From an uncultured Bacilli bacterium (GTDB lineage Bacteria; Bacillota_I; Bacilli_A; RF39; UBA660), in assembly GCA_934190785.1 (NCBI GenBank), contig CAKPTA010000003.1, forward strand, positions 1-64,000: 64,000 bases of DNA, written 5' to 3'. This document shows positions 42,343-51,940 of the stretch, piece after piece. The stretch's first letter is position 1, and the number at the start of each line of letters is the position of its first letter. The notes under the pieces are model-generated. The model was not told the DNA's origin. It was given only the letters and a program-made list of their open reading frames with translations, and ran no database searches. A program made the translations under genes and the position numbers.

Positions 42343-43509
42343 CTATAAAGTTTTTTCAACAGACCCTTTGGTAGTAAGATGAATATCTACATTATAAGTA
42401 AAAGTCACATTTTTATATTCGTTATGCCAATCTTTTATTTTCTCAAAATAATTTGGATATTTTTTATAAAATAAATTTCCTATTCCAAATATATCCGTTT
42501 CAAATTTTTGAGTTATATCAGTAGCTTTTTTAAGCTTAACTTTTATTTCCTTTTCCATCTCTTTTTCAATTTCTAAAATAACTTTATTTTCTTGAATATT
42601 TTTATTACAAGATATTTCTTGAATTTCTCCTTCAGCATCAACAGATATTGAAACAATAGGTTTATTATTTTTAAAATTTACTTTAGTTTTTGAATTCATA
42701 TTTTTTAAATTAACAACAATGTTTCCATTATCACACTTTGTATCAACAATCATCTCATCAATTTGATTAGTGATTATATTGATACCTCTGCTTTCTTCTT
42801 TTTCTGTTAAATGAACAAGTTTATCATTCTTAAAAAGCGCTATTGGGCCAAGTGTCGTATGTGCTTCAACGTTTGATGATTCTAGACTTTTATCGTTGCT
42901 TGCTTTTTTATTATTTCCACTAATACTAATGCTTGGAAGGCTAGGATCTTTTCCTTTTTTTAATAGACTTTCAACATATTTACTATATGTTATTTTAGTA
43001 GAAATAGCTTCTTGTTCATGAGCTATTGAAATATTTGTTGTAATACTTTGTCCAGGAAAGGTTTCAAGCGGTGATAAAACCTTAATAACATCTTCTGCCT
43101 TATCATCGTGAGCCATAATTAGATAAAAACGTTTTACTGATTCAGGATCTCTAAGAAGGTAATCTAAGACACCCCTCATTCCTTCTTTAGCAACATCTTC
43201 TCCAATTACAACAACACCAAGATGACCTATGTACGGATTTTTAGGTATTTGTAAATTAATTTCTTTAAAAGCTCTTGATATTGTTTCCCCTTCACCAGTA
43301 TAGACAACTGTTTGACTTTGTCCTTCTCTATTATTAGTTTGATTATTCTTTCCATTTGCAATTAATAAACTAACACGGTATCCGGTACCATCACTACCGC
43401 CATCGATAGCAAGTGCTGTTGTTATAGCTAGTTGATTAAGTTCTCTATAATTCCAACAACCTGTCATAAATAAAATTATTGGTATTAATAATATTAATTT
43501 ATATTTCAT
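42343..43509 (-). CDS. gerAC: Spore germination lipoprotein, Ger(x)C family
   Basis: 388 residues. The signal peptide ends in the lipobox FMTGC with C18, followed by the family start WNYRELNQLAITTALAIDGG. Typical later motifs are LGVVVIGEDVAKEGMRGVLD and YLLRDPES. It is the outer-leaflet lipoprotein of the germinant receptor. It overlaps gerAA by 4 bases. Confidence 0.93.
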   Translation of the reverse strand: MKYKLILLIPIILFMTGCWNYRELNQLAITTALAIDGGSDGTGYRVSLLIANGKNNQTNNREGQSQTVVYTGEGETISRAFKEINLQIPKNPYIGHLGVVVIGEDVAKEGMRGVLDYLLRDPESVKRFYLIMAHDDKAEDVIKVLSPLETFPGQSITTNISIAHEQEAISTKITYSKYVESLLKKGKDPSLPSISISGNNKKASNDKSLESSNVEAHTTLGPIALFKNDKLVHLTEKEESRGINIITNQIDEMIVDTKCDNGNIVVNLKNMNSKTKVNFKNNKPIVSISVDAEGEIQEISCNKNIQENKVILEIEKEMEKEIKVKLKKATDITQKFETDIFGIGNLFYKKYPNYFEKIKDWHNEYKNVTFTYNVDIHLTTKGSVEKTL

Positions 43510-44969
43510 GATTCACCACCAAGTCGTTTAATATTTTTTTTTGCTAAAAATTTAGGTCTATATTTAATATGACTTCTTGATTTTCTAAATACTAATGTTA
43601 ATTGTTCTCTAATATAAAATGGCGAAATAGGAGCAAGATAAGGAACGCCGCCAACTTCTAAACTACAAAGTTTGGTAATAAATATAATTCCAGCAATAAC
43701 AAAACCAATAAGCCCTGCTACTGTTGATGCAAGAATAAAAATCATACGCCAAAATCTTGTTGCATTAACAAAGTCAATATCTGTATATAAAAGACCAGAT
43801 ATTGCCGTTATAGCAACAACAATGACTACTATTGGGGAAATAATACCCGCACTTACAGCAGCATCACCTAAAACCAGCGCACCAACGATACTAATAGCAG
43901 CACCCATAGCGTTAGGTGTTCTAATATCACTTTCTCTTAAAATTTCAAAAGTAATGATTAACAAAATTATTTCAAAAGCGGTTGGAAAAGGAACCCCTTC
44001 ACGCGCTAATGATAAAGAAATTAAAAGTTCATTCGGTATCATTTGTTGATTGAAGGTCGTGACCGAAATATAAAATGCAGGTGTAACAACTGTTAAAATA
44101 AAAGCAATGAATCTAAGTATTCTCGTGAAATTTGTATTAATTGATTTTTGATAGTTATCTTCAGGAGATTGCAGATAATCAATTAATAGGGAAGGCGTAA
44201 TTAAAACAAAAGGTGAGTTTTCTATAAGTATTATAATTTTTCCATCCAAAAGAGAGCTACATGCTAAATCGGGTCGTTCAGTACTTTTAAATTGTGGAAA
44301 GGAAGATTTATTAGTTTTTAAAATAAATTCTCTTATATAACCACTATCTAAGATTCCATCGACATCAATTTGCTCTAGTATTTTTTTTATTTCATTAACC
44401 CTTTTTGTATCAGCAATATCCTTTATATAGGCAATAGTTACTTTAGTTTTAGTACGTCTTCCAACAATTGTTTCATCAAACCATAAATTTGGATCTTTTA
44501 TTCTTTTTCTAATCAAGCCTAAATTAGTAGAATTATTTTCTGTAAAACTATCTTTAGGACCACGAATTACAGCCTCACTACTTGATTCAACAACACCACG
44601 ATCTAATTTGTTTTTAGTTTCAATAACAATAGAACTATTTTCTCCATCTATAAAAATAGCAGTATAACCACTTGCTAAGTAATAATAAATTTCATCATAA
44701 GTTTTAACTGTTGATAAATGACTATTTGGAATCGAGTTTTTAAGTGAATTTATAAGTGATGTGAAAATAAGCTTCTTTTCTTTTACATATGAACTTACAT
44801 CTTTCATAAAAAAATTACTTATTTTATCATCATTACTAACACTTTCTAAGTAAATATAAGCAATATTTCTTTTACCAATAATAATATTTCTTTTTACAAT
44901 TTCACTACTATGACCAAAAGCATCATCTATTTTAGAAATAATTATATCTATATTTTTATCTAAATTCAT
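43506..44969 (-). CDS. gerAA: Spore germination protein, GerAA family
   Basis: 487 residues from ATG 44969, with GAGGG 5-6 bases upstream; a GTG at 44999 overlaps a promoter element. The N-terminal 240 residues are soluble (FGHSSEIVKRNIII, SSEAVIRGPKDSFTENNSTN, RVNEIKKILEQIDVDGILDS). The C-terminal half has about five membrane helices with PFPTAFEIILLIITFEILRE and the MGAAISIVGALVLGDAAVSA signature. It is the A subunit of the germinant receptor. Confidence 0.94.
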   Translation of the reverse strand: MNLDKNIDIIISKIDDAFGHSSEIVKRNIIIGKRNIAYIYLESVSNDDKISNFFMKDVSSYVKEKKLIFTSLINSLKNSIPNSHLSTVKTYDEIYYYLASGYTAIFIDGENSSIVIETKNKLDRGVVESSSEAVIRGPKDSFTENNSTNLGLIRKRIKDPNLWFDETIVGRRTKTKVTIAYIKDIADTKRVNEIKKILEQIDVDGILDSGYIREFILKTNKSSFPQFKSTERPDLACSSLLDGKIIILIENSPFVLITPSLLIDYLQSPEDNYQKSINTNFTRILRFIAFILTVVTPAFYISVTTFNQQMIPNELLISLSLAREGVPFPTAFEIILLIITFEILRESDIRTPNAMGAAISIVGALVLGDAAVSAGIISPIVVIVVAITAISGLLYTDIDFVNATRFWRMIFILASTVAGLIGFVIAGIIFITKLCSLEVGGVPYLAPISPFYIREQLTLVFRKSRSHIKYRPKFLAKKNIKRLGGES

Positions 44970-44989
44970 AATATCCCTCAATTCAATAT

Positions 44990-45019
44990 TAGTATTCACA
45001 AAAAAATGTAAAATATGAA
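44990..45019 (-). promoter_or_regulatory. Possible SigG-type promoter of gerAA
   Basis: On the minus strand TTCATA (45019-45014), 17 bases, AATACTA (44996-44990). This is close to the forespore SigG consensus (GHATR, then CATnHTA). It predicts a short leader before ATG 44969, in line with forespore expression of ger genes. Confidence 0.4.
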
Positions 45020-45023
45020 CTTA

Positions 45024-45052
45024 TTTAAAAAAAATTAAAAATTTAGTATAAT
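45024..45052 (+). promoter_or_regulatory. Sigma-A promoter
   Basis: TTTAAA (45024-45029), 17 bases, TATAAT (45047-45052). It drives the RNA methyltransferase gene and is divergent from gerAA. Confidence 0.65.
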
Positions 45053-45069
45053 AAATTATAGGTGATATT

Positions 45070-46293
45070 ATGCAAGTAAAAATTGATAATTTAGATCATT
45101 ATGGACGTGGTGTTGTTCATAATGGTAAAACTATATTTGTAGAAAATGCTTTACCAGAAGAGTTAGTAGAAATTAATATAAAAGAAGAAAAAAAGAATTA
45201 TTCTTGTGCTACATCTACAAATATTATAAAAAAAAGTGTAGACCGTATTACACCTGAATGTGAATACTATTTTGTTTGTGGTGGATGCGATATGTTACAT
45301 ATAACAAGAAAAAAAGAATTAGAGTTTAAGCAAAATAAGGTTTATGAGATTTTAAAAAAATTTACTAACGAGGAAATTAAAGTAAATAATATTGTATATA
45401 CCGACGAAAGGTTTAATTATAGAAATAAAATTACACTTCATGTAAATAATGATATTGGGTATTATGAAAAAAAGAGTAAAGACATTATTCCTATTTGTAA
45501 ATGTATGTTAGTAGATCAAAAAATAAATGATTTATTACTATATATTAAAACCGCAATTGATTATAAAAATATAAAAGAAATTGTAATTAGAAAAAGCAAA
45601 TATACAAGTGATGAAATGATTGTTATAAATATAATGGATTCTATTAATGAACAAGATATTATAAAGAAATTAAAAAATAAGGTATCATCCATAATCGTAA
45701 AACAAAATAATGAATACAAAACAATTTATGGAAATGGTTATATAAAAGATAAAATGGGTGATTATACATATTTAATTTCAAAAGATTCTTTTTTTCAAGT
45801 AAATACAAACTGCGCTATAAAATTATATGATATTATAAAAAAATATGCTTCTCTTAGTGGAAGCGAAAGAGTCTTAGATCTTTATTGTGGTACTGGAACG
45901 ATAGGTATTTATCTAAGCAAAGATGCATCACATATTCTTGGAATTGAAATAAATGAAAATGCTATTGAAAATGCAAATAAAAATAAAGAAATTAATAATA
46001 TTTCAAATATAGATTTTATTTGTGGTCGTAGTGAAAATGAAGTTAGTAACATAAAAGAATATTTTGATGTTATTATTGTAGATCCACCACGAAAAGGACT
46101 AGATTCAAATACAATAGAATATTTAAAAAAATCAAAAGCAAAAAAAATCATTTACGTATCATGTGATCCTGTTACACTAGCGCGTGATTTAAATTCATTA
46201 AAAGATATTTACAATATATGTGAAGTAACACCAGTAGATATGTTTCCATGTACATACCATGTTGAAACGGCTTGTTTATTGGAAAGGAAGTAG
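45070..46293 (+). CDS. rlmD: 23S rRNA/tRNA (uracil-5-)-methyltransferase, RlmD/TrmA family
   Basis: 407 residues. An N-terminal TRAM-like domain (VKIDNLDHYGRGVVHNGKTI) is followed by a Cys cluster (PECEYYFVCGGCDM, later PICKCM) for an Fe-S centre. The catalytic half has RVLDLYCGTGTIGIYLS for SAM binding, IVDPPRKGLDS and the catalytic Cys region YVSCDPVTLARD. It methylates U in rRNA (RlmC/RlmD type); the exact position is not decided by sequence alone. The GNAT gene starts 4 bases downstream. Confidence 0.9.
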   Translation: MQVKIDNLDHYGRGVVHNGKTIFVENALPEELVEINIKEEKKNYSCATSTNIIKKSVDRITPECEYYFVCGGCDMLHITRKKELEFKQNKVYEILKKFTNEEIKVNNIVYTDERFNYRNKITLHVNNDIGYYEKKSKDIIPICKCMLVDQKINDLLLYIKTAIDYKNIKEIVIRKSKYTSDEMIVINIMDSINEQDIIKKLKNKVSSIIVKQNNEYKTIYGNGYIKDKMGDYTYLISKDSFFQVNTNCAIKLYDIIKKYASLSGSERVLDLYCGTGTIGIYLSKDASHILGIEINENAIENANKNKEINNISNIDFICGRSENEVSNIKEYFDVIIVDPPRKGLDSNTIEYLKKSKAKKIIYVSCDPVTLARDLNSLKDIYNICEVTPVDMFPCTYHVETACLLERK

Positions 46294-46297
46294 TAAT

Positions 46298-46801
46298 ATG
46301 AATAATAATATAGAACTAGATAAAATAAAATTTAGATGGAGTACTAATTTTGATAAATCGAAAATAAAGAAAAATATTATTGAAAACTTTGGTTATTTTC
46401 CTATTGCTGAAGGTGCTTTGAAACCAGTAAAAAATAGATATTATTTAGCTTTTTATGAAAATGAACTTATTGCTTTAAGTGGAATAATTCAAAATAAATC
46501 TAATTTTTTAGGAAAAGAAATAAGTTGGACATGTACAAATAAAAATTATCGTAATTTAGGTATTATGACATTTCTTATAAATAAAATGATTTCAAAAATT
46601 GATGGGCCAATTTTTTGTGAATGTTGGCATTTTAATGAAAATGAAAGAATAAATTTATTTATGCCATTAAGTAAAAATGGATTTAAACCCATTGAAGAAG
46701 GAATATATTCTTATGATAAGAAGTATTTTAAAAAATGTAATGAATGTTGCAGAAAAAATGAGTGTATTGGATGCAAATCTGATTTATGGCTTAGAAAATA
46801 A
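46298..46801 (+). CDS. GNAT-family acetyltransferase with C-terminal Cys cluster
   Basis: 167 residues from ATG 46298 with GGAAAGGAAG upstream. It has a GNAT-like fold: an acceptor-side LAFYENELIALSGII strand and a weak motif A (TNKNYRNLGIMTFLINKMIS) for acetyl-CoA. The last 20 residues hold C-x2-CC and C-x2-C (KKCNECCRKNECIGCKSDLW), a likely metal site. It is probably co-transcribed with the RNA methyltransferase. The substrate is unknown. Confidence 0.7.
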   Translation: MNNNIELDKIKFRWSTNFDKSKIKKNIIENFGYFPIAEGALKPVKNRYYLAFYENELIALSGIIQNKSNFLGKEISWTCTNKNYRNLGIMTFLINKMISKIDGPIFCECWHFNENERINLFMPLSKNGFKPIEEGIYSYDKKYFKKCNECCRKNECIGCKSDLWLRK

Positions 46802-47068
46802 TAACTTATTTGAATAAAATTTATAAAAGATGATAAATTTTAGTAGAAATTAGAAAAAATATTTAATAGATTGTCTAAGAATTATATGTTTTTGAAAATG
46901 AGAAAAGAAGTCTAATAATGAATTAAAAAGACAATAGTAATTTATTAGTTAGATATATGGTATATCTTTACTCCTTTATTATTTAGAAAATATTTCATAA
47001 TTATGAAGAAGGGTTTGAAAAATTTCTTTTTTCTGTTTATAATGAATTTTGGATGTAGGAGTAATTAC

Positions 47069-48031
47069 ATGGTAAAAAAATCCGATTATTTTTTAGATAA
47101 ATTACAAGATAAAAAATACTCATCTTATTTAATAAGTGAGAAACAAATAGCAGTAGGTAAATTATATAATTTTTTTAATAATTTAGAAAAATTGAAGAAT
47201 TATGAAGAATCAAATGGTAGAAAATTATCAAAAATTGATATGTTTTTATACGCTTATGTTAATACTGTCTCAAAGCCTAAGGATCATGAAGATGATAATA
47301 CTAGTCATGATTTAGTAGGAACATTATTAACTGGTAAATCTGTTTGCCAAGGATATACATCTTTACTAGAATTTATTTGTAATGAACTGGATATTCCTTT
47401 CTTATATAAGGTTACTGAAGGACCATTTGGTGCACATGGGAATTTTCAAGTAATAGTTGATGATGAAGATGGTATAAAACATTGTTTACATTGCGATCCA
47501 TTTATAGATTCAAAAGACAACGAAAATAACTCTATTGGTCTTAATGCAGTATTAATTCCCGCAGACGATATAAACAATTATCATAATCATCAGGATCCTT
47601 CTTCTCAATTTTTATTCTGGGAACTGGCTTTTAATAGTATGACAGTTGAAGAAAAAAAGAAACAATTGGATTCATTATCATTTTTGGAAAAATTAAGAAA
47701 TGAAAGTGAAGAAACTGCAATAAAAAAACATTACGAATATTTAAAAAATAATATCTTAGAGTTAAATAAATTTTTTAGAATTGAACTAGAAGAATTAGAT
47801 AGTAATGATAAAATAATTAATGCATATAGAACTTTAAAAGAATATTATTCATATATTAATGTTCCTATTGATAGAGAAGTAATATATAGTCATATAAATA
47901 AATTGTTAGTGGATGTTAATATTGCAATAAGAAATATAAATGTTACTGAAGCAGTACTTTATGCAGAAAATGATTTAAATAAAATAATTGAAGAAACAAA
48001 ATTAAGATACAAAACAAAATGGATTAAATAG
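47069..48031 (+). CDS. Transglutaminase-like cysteine protease-fold protein
   Basis: 320 residues from ATG 47069, which has AGGAG 7 bases upstream. An earlier ATG (47003) would add a hydrophobic FFFLFIMNFGC leader but has no ribosome binding site. The catalytic triad of the transglutaminase-like superfamily is visible: C93 in GKSVCQGYTSLLEFIC, H123 in GAHGNFQVIV and D143 in HCDPFID. The C-terminal half is helical. Proteins of this kind act as peptidases or amidotransferases on surface substrates. If the longer start is used, the protein would be exported. Confidence 0.7.
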   Translation: MVKKSDYFLDKLQDKKYSSYLISEKQIAVGKLYNFFNNLEKLKNYEESNGRKLSKIDMFLYAYVNTVSKPKDHEDDNTSHDLVGTLLTGKSVCQGYTSLLEFICNELDIPFLYKVTEGPFGAHGNFQVIVDDEDGIKHCLHCDPFIDSKDNENNSIGLNAVLIPADDINNYHNHQDPSSQFLFWELAFNSMTVEEKKKQLDSLSFLEKLRNESEETAIKKHYEYLKNNILELNKFFRIELEELDSNDKIINAYRTLKEYYSYINVPIDREVIYSHINKLLVDVNIAIRNINVTEAVLYAENDLNKIIEETKLRYKTKWIK

Positions 48032-48161
48032 AAGAAAAGAATAATCATAACAAAAATAATACTAAATAAATTAAAGACTGTTTGAAAAAATATTTTAAAA
48101 TTATATTGATAGTATGTAAAAAATAATATTATAAAAAAGAATATCAAAAATATTAACTGAA

Positions 48162-49046
48162 TTGATTAAGTGGGTGACAAGGGTGATTAGTAAAAAGAAA
48201 ATTGATGAAGCATTTGACTTTTATAATATTGATAAATCATACAAAGAAAAGTGTTATAGATGTGCTATTGAATTAAATCAAAATGAATCTTATAAAAAGT
48301 CTTTTAAAAACATATATGAAGTTTTATACTGTAATGGTTTTTCTAAAATAAAAGAATTATGGAAAATAAAATATATTGATGAATTCTTTGGAAATAATGT
48401 AAATCCATTTGTAACTAATTTAATGATAATAATGGGTTATGAAACTCATAAAAATAATATGATTAAATATAAGTTAGATGAAAAACAAGTTGAAATTCAT
48501 AAATTAAGAGTAAAAGAATGTTTTGAAAATGATTTAATATATAGAAAGTATAACAGCGTACGAATATCACAAATGCTATGGGCGGTATATTTTATAAGAG
48601 TTAGAATTTTAGAAGTTGGAAGATTACAATATGAATATGATGGTATTGAAAAAAATATCGCTGTAATAAAAATTCATATACCAAAAGGAAAGAAATTAGA
48701 TTTAATAGAAGTGAAAGATTCAATAAAACATTCAAAGAAAGAATTACAACAAGTATTTAAATTAGATAAAATTAAGTATATTTGCAATTCTTGGTTGTTA
48801 AGCAATCAAATTTATAATATTCTTGATAAGAATTCAAATATTTCTCTTTTTCATAATTTATTTTTTGTAGAAGATGGAAATAATTGTATGGATGATATTA
48901 TGAATTTTGTATATGGAATAAATAAATGTGATGAATATAAAGAATTGTCTGAAGAAACTAATTTACAAAGAAAAATAAAAAAACAGCTATTAGATGGTAA
49001 CAAGTTTTATTTAGGATTAGGTGTTTTAAAAGAAGAAAATTATTAA
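48162..49046 (+). CDS. Acyltransferase-domain protein (NAT_N/GNAT_C type)
   Basis: 294 residues. The middle and end match a Firmicute family with an N-terminal acyltransferase-like and a C-terminal GNAT-like domain: AVYFIRVRILEVGRLQYEYD, IAVIKIHIPKGKKLDLIEVK and CNSWLLSNQIYNILDKNSNI. The first start is TTG 48162; GTG 48174 and GTG 48183 are in frame, and no good ribosome binding site separates them. About 130 bases without features lie upstream. The substrate is unknown. Confidence 0.7.
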   Translation: MIKWVTRVISKKKIDEAFDFYNIDKSYKEKCYRCAIELNQNESYKKSFKNIYEVLYCNGFSKIKELWKIKYIDEFFGNNVNPFVTNLMIIMGYETHKNNMIKYKLDEKQVEIHKLRVKECFENDLIYRKYNSVRISQMLWAVYFIRVRILEVGRLQYEYDGIEKNIAVIKIHIPKGKKLDLIEVKDSIKHSKKELQQVFKLDKIKYICNSWLLSNQIYNILDKNSNISLFHNLFFVEDGNNCMDDIMNFVYGINKCDEYKELSEETNLQRKIKKQLLDGNKFYLGLGVLKEENY

Positions 49047-49094
49047 AATAAATATATTGATGAACATATTTCTTTAGAAATATAATAGTATAAA

Positions 49095-49310
49095 TTGATA
49101 ATATCCAATAATAAGAAAATAGGGGGTTTATTTGTTTTACCAAAGGATGATGGAGTAATACCCGACAAAATATATTTAGAAAATGAGTATCGAAATAAAG
49201 GTATAGGTACAGATATAATTAAAAATATATTAAAAGATAATTCGTTTTACTTGGTATTATTATGGAATGCGTTAGACTTTAAATCAGGTTATAAAAAGCA
49301 CAATAATTAA
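49095..49310 (+). pseudogene. GNAT acetyltransferase fragment
   Basis: The translation keeps a GNAT core: KKIGGLFVLP, then ENEYRNKGIGTDIIKNIL (acetyl-CoA loop) and SGYKKHNN near the end. The only start is a TTG (49095) without ribosome binding site. The upstream bases read IDEHISLEI in frame-broken form. The N-terminal substrate half is missing and the protein is only about 70 residues, against about 150 for the family. Confidence 0.55.
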
Positions 49311-49489
49311 ATATAAAAAATTAAAACCATATTTTTACGTAGGAAATTCATTGTTATTTATTTCCTAAGTAATTTTTCATCTGTTGGTAATTTTTTGATG
49401 TGGTATACTTATTTTTTAATAATATAAATATTATAAAGTTGAATTTTAAAATATAATTTGTTAATATATCTATGTTGTGAGGTATGTAT

Positions 49490-51265
49490 ATGGATGAATT
49501 AAAGAAACATGAAACACCTAATAGAGGTATTATAAAAAATTTAAAATCAACTTATAAATATGCTAAAAGCGGTAGAAAATATTTGTTCTTCTTTTTTATT
49601 GCAAATATTTTGTTAACTGTTATTTCTGTTATTGTTCCTGTTCTTAGTGCTAAGCGATTACTTGCACTAACTAATGGAGCTTTTGAAAAGCTATTAGTTT
49701 TTATTTTCCTAATATTTTTAATTGAAATAACTAGAAATATTGTAAATTATGTATCGGTTAATATATATAATAAATTTTATTATGGTATAAGAAAGAATTT
49801 CCAGATAGAATTAACTCGCGAAACTTTAAAATTAACTGAAAATGAATTAAACACCAATTCAAGTGGTGTCTTTATTGAAAGAATTAATAACGATACTGAT
49901 AATTTAACAGATATTTTTACTGATTTGATTGATTATTCTACATTTATTGTTGGAAATATAGGAATTTTAATAGCTGTATTTTTAATAAATGTATATATTG
50001 GCCTTGCTTATGTTTTATTTATGATAGTTATAATTATCTATAATAAGTTTTCTAGTAATATAAATTATGAAAATAGAAAAAAGTGGAAGAAAAGTAGAGA
50101 AAAAACAGGTGGATTTATATCTGAAATAGTTAGAGGCGCTACTGATGTCAAAGTTCTTGATGCTGAAGAATCTTTTTTAGAAAAAGCTAGTGAGTACATG
50201 GAAGATACTAACAAAGTTTCTTATCATTATCAAAAAAATAAAGCGAGACTAAGACTTCTTGGCGGAAGTATTAGGGATATAGGAGACTTTGGAATAAGTA
50301 TTTTGATATATATTTTTTTGAGCACTGGCGTTATTTCTATTGAAGGTGTACTTGTAATTTATAATTATCATAATCAGTTAACATGGACAGCTGATTGGAT
50401 TGAGAGAATATATGAGATTTTAAAACAATTTAATTTATCTGCAAATAGGATATTTGGAATATTAGAAGATAGTGAGTTTGAAAAAGAAAAATTTGGTACT
50501 AAAAAATTAAATAATTTTAAAGGAAATATTGAATTTAGAAATGTTTCATTTTCGTATGATAATAATATTCCAGTTATAAAGAATATGAATTTAAAAATAA
50601 ATGCTAATGAAACGGTTGGTTTTGTAGGACAAAGTGGAGCTGGTAAGTCAACAATTTTTAGTTTAATTAGTGCTTTAAATAGAGTTACAACGGGTAAAAT
50701 ATTATTTGATGGTAATGATATAAATGATCTTGATAAATCATCTATCCGTGGTAATTTATCTGTTATAAGTCAGAATGCCTATATTTTTAATATGAGTATT
50801 TTAGATAACTTGAGAGTTGTTAAAATGAATGCTACTTTAGAGGAAATAAAAGAAGCATGTCATCTTGCTGCATTAGATGAATTTATTGAATCTCTTCCTG
50901 AAAAATATAATACAATTGTAGGTGAAGGTGGAGTTACATTATCAGGAGGACAAAAACAAAGACTTGCAATAGGAAGAGCATTACTTTTAAAAACAGAGAT
51001 ACTTCTTTTTGATGAAGCAACAAGTGCACTTGATAATGAAACTCAAACTAAAATACAAGCAGCAATTAACAACTTAAAGGGAGAATATACTATTTTAATA
51101 ATTGCTCATAGGCTTTCTACTGTTATTAATTGTGACAAAATATTTGTTATTGATGATGGTAAAGTAGAGAGTGTTGGTACACATGAATATTTAATTAATC
51201 ATAGTGATGTATATAATACTTTATATAAAAAAGAAACAAAAGAAGTTGATGAAAAGGTAAAATAA
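49490..51265 (+). CDS. ABC exporter, fused membrane and ATPase domains (MsbA/LmrA type)
   Basis: 591 residues from ATG 49490, 7 bases after GAGGT; ATG 49484 is too close to it. Six membrane helices fill residues 25-320. The ATPase has VGFVGQSGAGKST (Walker A), LSGGQKQRLAIGRA and ILLFDEATSALD (Walker B). It acts as a homo- or heterodimer exporting lipids, peptides or drugs. No partner gene is adjacent, so a homodimer is likely. A TGGTATACT element about 80 bases upstream could be its promoter. Confidence 0.9.
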   Translation: MDELKKHETPNRGIIKNLKSTYKYAKSGRKYLFFFFIANILLTVISVIVPVLSAKRLLALTNGAFEKLLVFIFLIFLIEITRNIVNYVSVNIYNKFYYGIRKNFQIELTRETLKLTENELNTNSSGVFIERINNDTDNLTDIFTDLIDYSTFIVGNIGILIAVFLINVYIGLAYVLFMIVIIIYNKFSSNINYENRKKWKKSREKTGGFISEIVRGATDVKVLDAEESFLEKASEYMEDTNKVSYHYQKNKARLRLLGGSIRDIGDFGISILIYIFLSTGVISIEGVLVIYNYHNQLTWTADWIERIYEILKQFNLSANRIFGILEDSEFEKEKFGTKKLNNFKGNIEFRNVSFSYDNNIPVIKNMNLKINANETVGFVGQSGAGKSTIFSLISALNRVTTGKILFDGNDINDLDKSSIRGNLSVISQNAYIFNMSILDNLRVVKMNATLEEIKEACHLAALDEFIESLPEKYNTIVGEGGVTLSGGQKQRLAIGRALLLKTEILLFDEATSALDNETQTKIQAAINNLKGEYTILIIAHRLSTVINCDKIFVIDDGKVESVGTHEYLINHSDVYNTLYKKETKEVDEKVK

Positions 51266-51275
51266 TGCCTTTTTT

Positions 51276-51284
51276 TGTTATAAT
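51276..51284 (+). promoter_or_regulatory. Extended -10 promoter element
   Basis: TGTTATAAT, 68 bases before the tag gene start. No clear -35 is seen. Confidence 0.5.
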
Positions 51285-51351
51285 ATGTTTGAATACTGTG
51301 AAGACATAAAAAATAAACAAGAATTATTAAAATTAGAAGGGGTATTAAAAA

Positions 51352-51894
51352 ATGAATAAGTGTAGTTGGTGTAATTTAAGTAATCCTAAGTATGTTAAAT
51401 ATCATGATGAAGAGTGGGGGATTCTTAATTTAGATGATAAATATTTATTTGAAATGTTATTATTAGAGTCATTTCAGGCTGGACTATCATTTGAATGCAT
51501 TTTAAATAAAAGAGATTATTTCAAGAAAGCTTTTGATAACTTTGATATTGATAAAATAATTTTATATGATGATAATAAAATAAATGAATTAATTAATAAT
51601 AAGAATATTGTTAGAAATAAACTAAAAATAAGAGCATGTATAAATAATGCTAAGATATTTAAAAATATTGTATATGAATATGGATCATTTTCTAATTATT
51701 TAAAAACTTTTACTGAAAATAAAGTTATTTATGAAATAGGTAATACTCATAATGAGTTATCGGATACTATTTCACTAGATTTAAAATCTAGAGGTATGAA
51801 ATTTGTAGGAACTATAATAATATATTCATATCTTCAGGCCATTGGGATTATTTATTCACACGAAAAAGAATGTTTTTTATACAAAGAGAAGTAG
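51352..51894 (+). CDS. tag: DNA-3-methyladenine glycosylase I
   Basis: 180 residues, normal for Tag. It removes 3-methyladenine from alkylated DNA. CSWCNLSNPKYVKYHDEEWG is the family start, with C4 and H18 as zinc ligands and the closing HEKEC as the other pair. FEMLLLESFQAGLSFECIL contains the catalytic Glu and base-pocket region. Monocistronic. Confidence 0.93.
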   Translation: MNKCSWCNLSNPKYVKYHDEEWGILNLDDKYLFEMLLLESFQAGLSFECILNKRDYFKKAFDNFDIDKIILYDDNKINELINNKNIVRNKLKIRACINNAKIFKNIVYEYGSFSNYLKTFTENKVIYEIGNTHNELSDTISLDLKSRGMKFVGTIIIYSYLQAIGIIYSHEKECFLYKEK

Positions 51895-51940
51895 CTATAT
51901 AAATAGTTGTTATGATAAAATAGTATAGGATGTGATTTAT

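Noticed and set aside
43672..44049. 125-codon plus-strand frame inside gerAA
   Set aside because: Antisense shadow of a conserved membrane domain; no ribosome binding site or family pattern.
46802..47068. Possible structured RNA between the GNAT and transglutaminase-like genes
   Set aside because: Only A/T-rich sequence without a stable hairpin or known riboswitch core could be seen.
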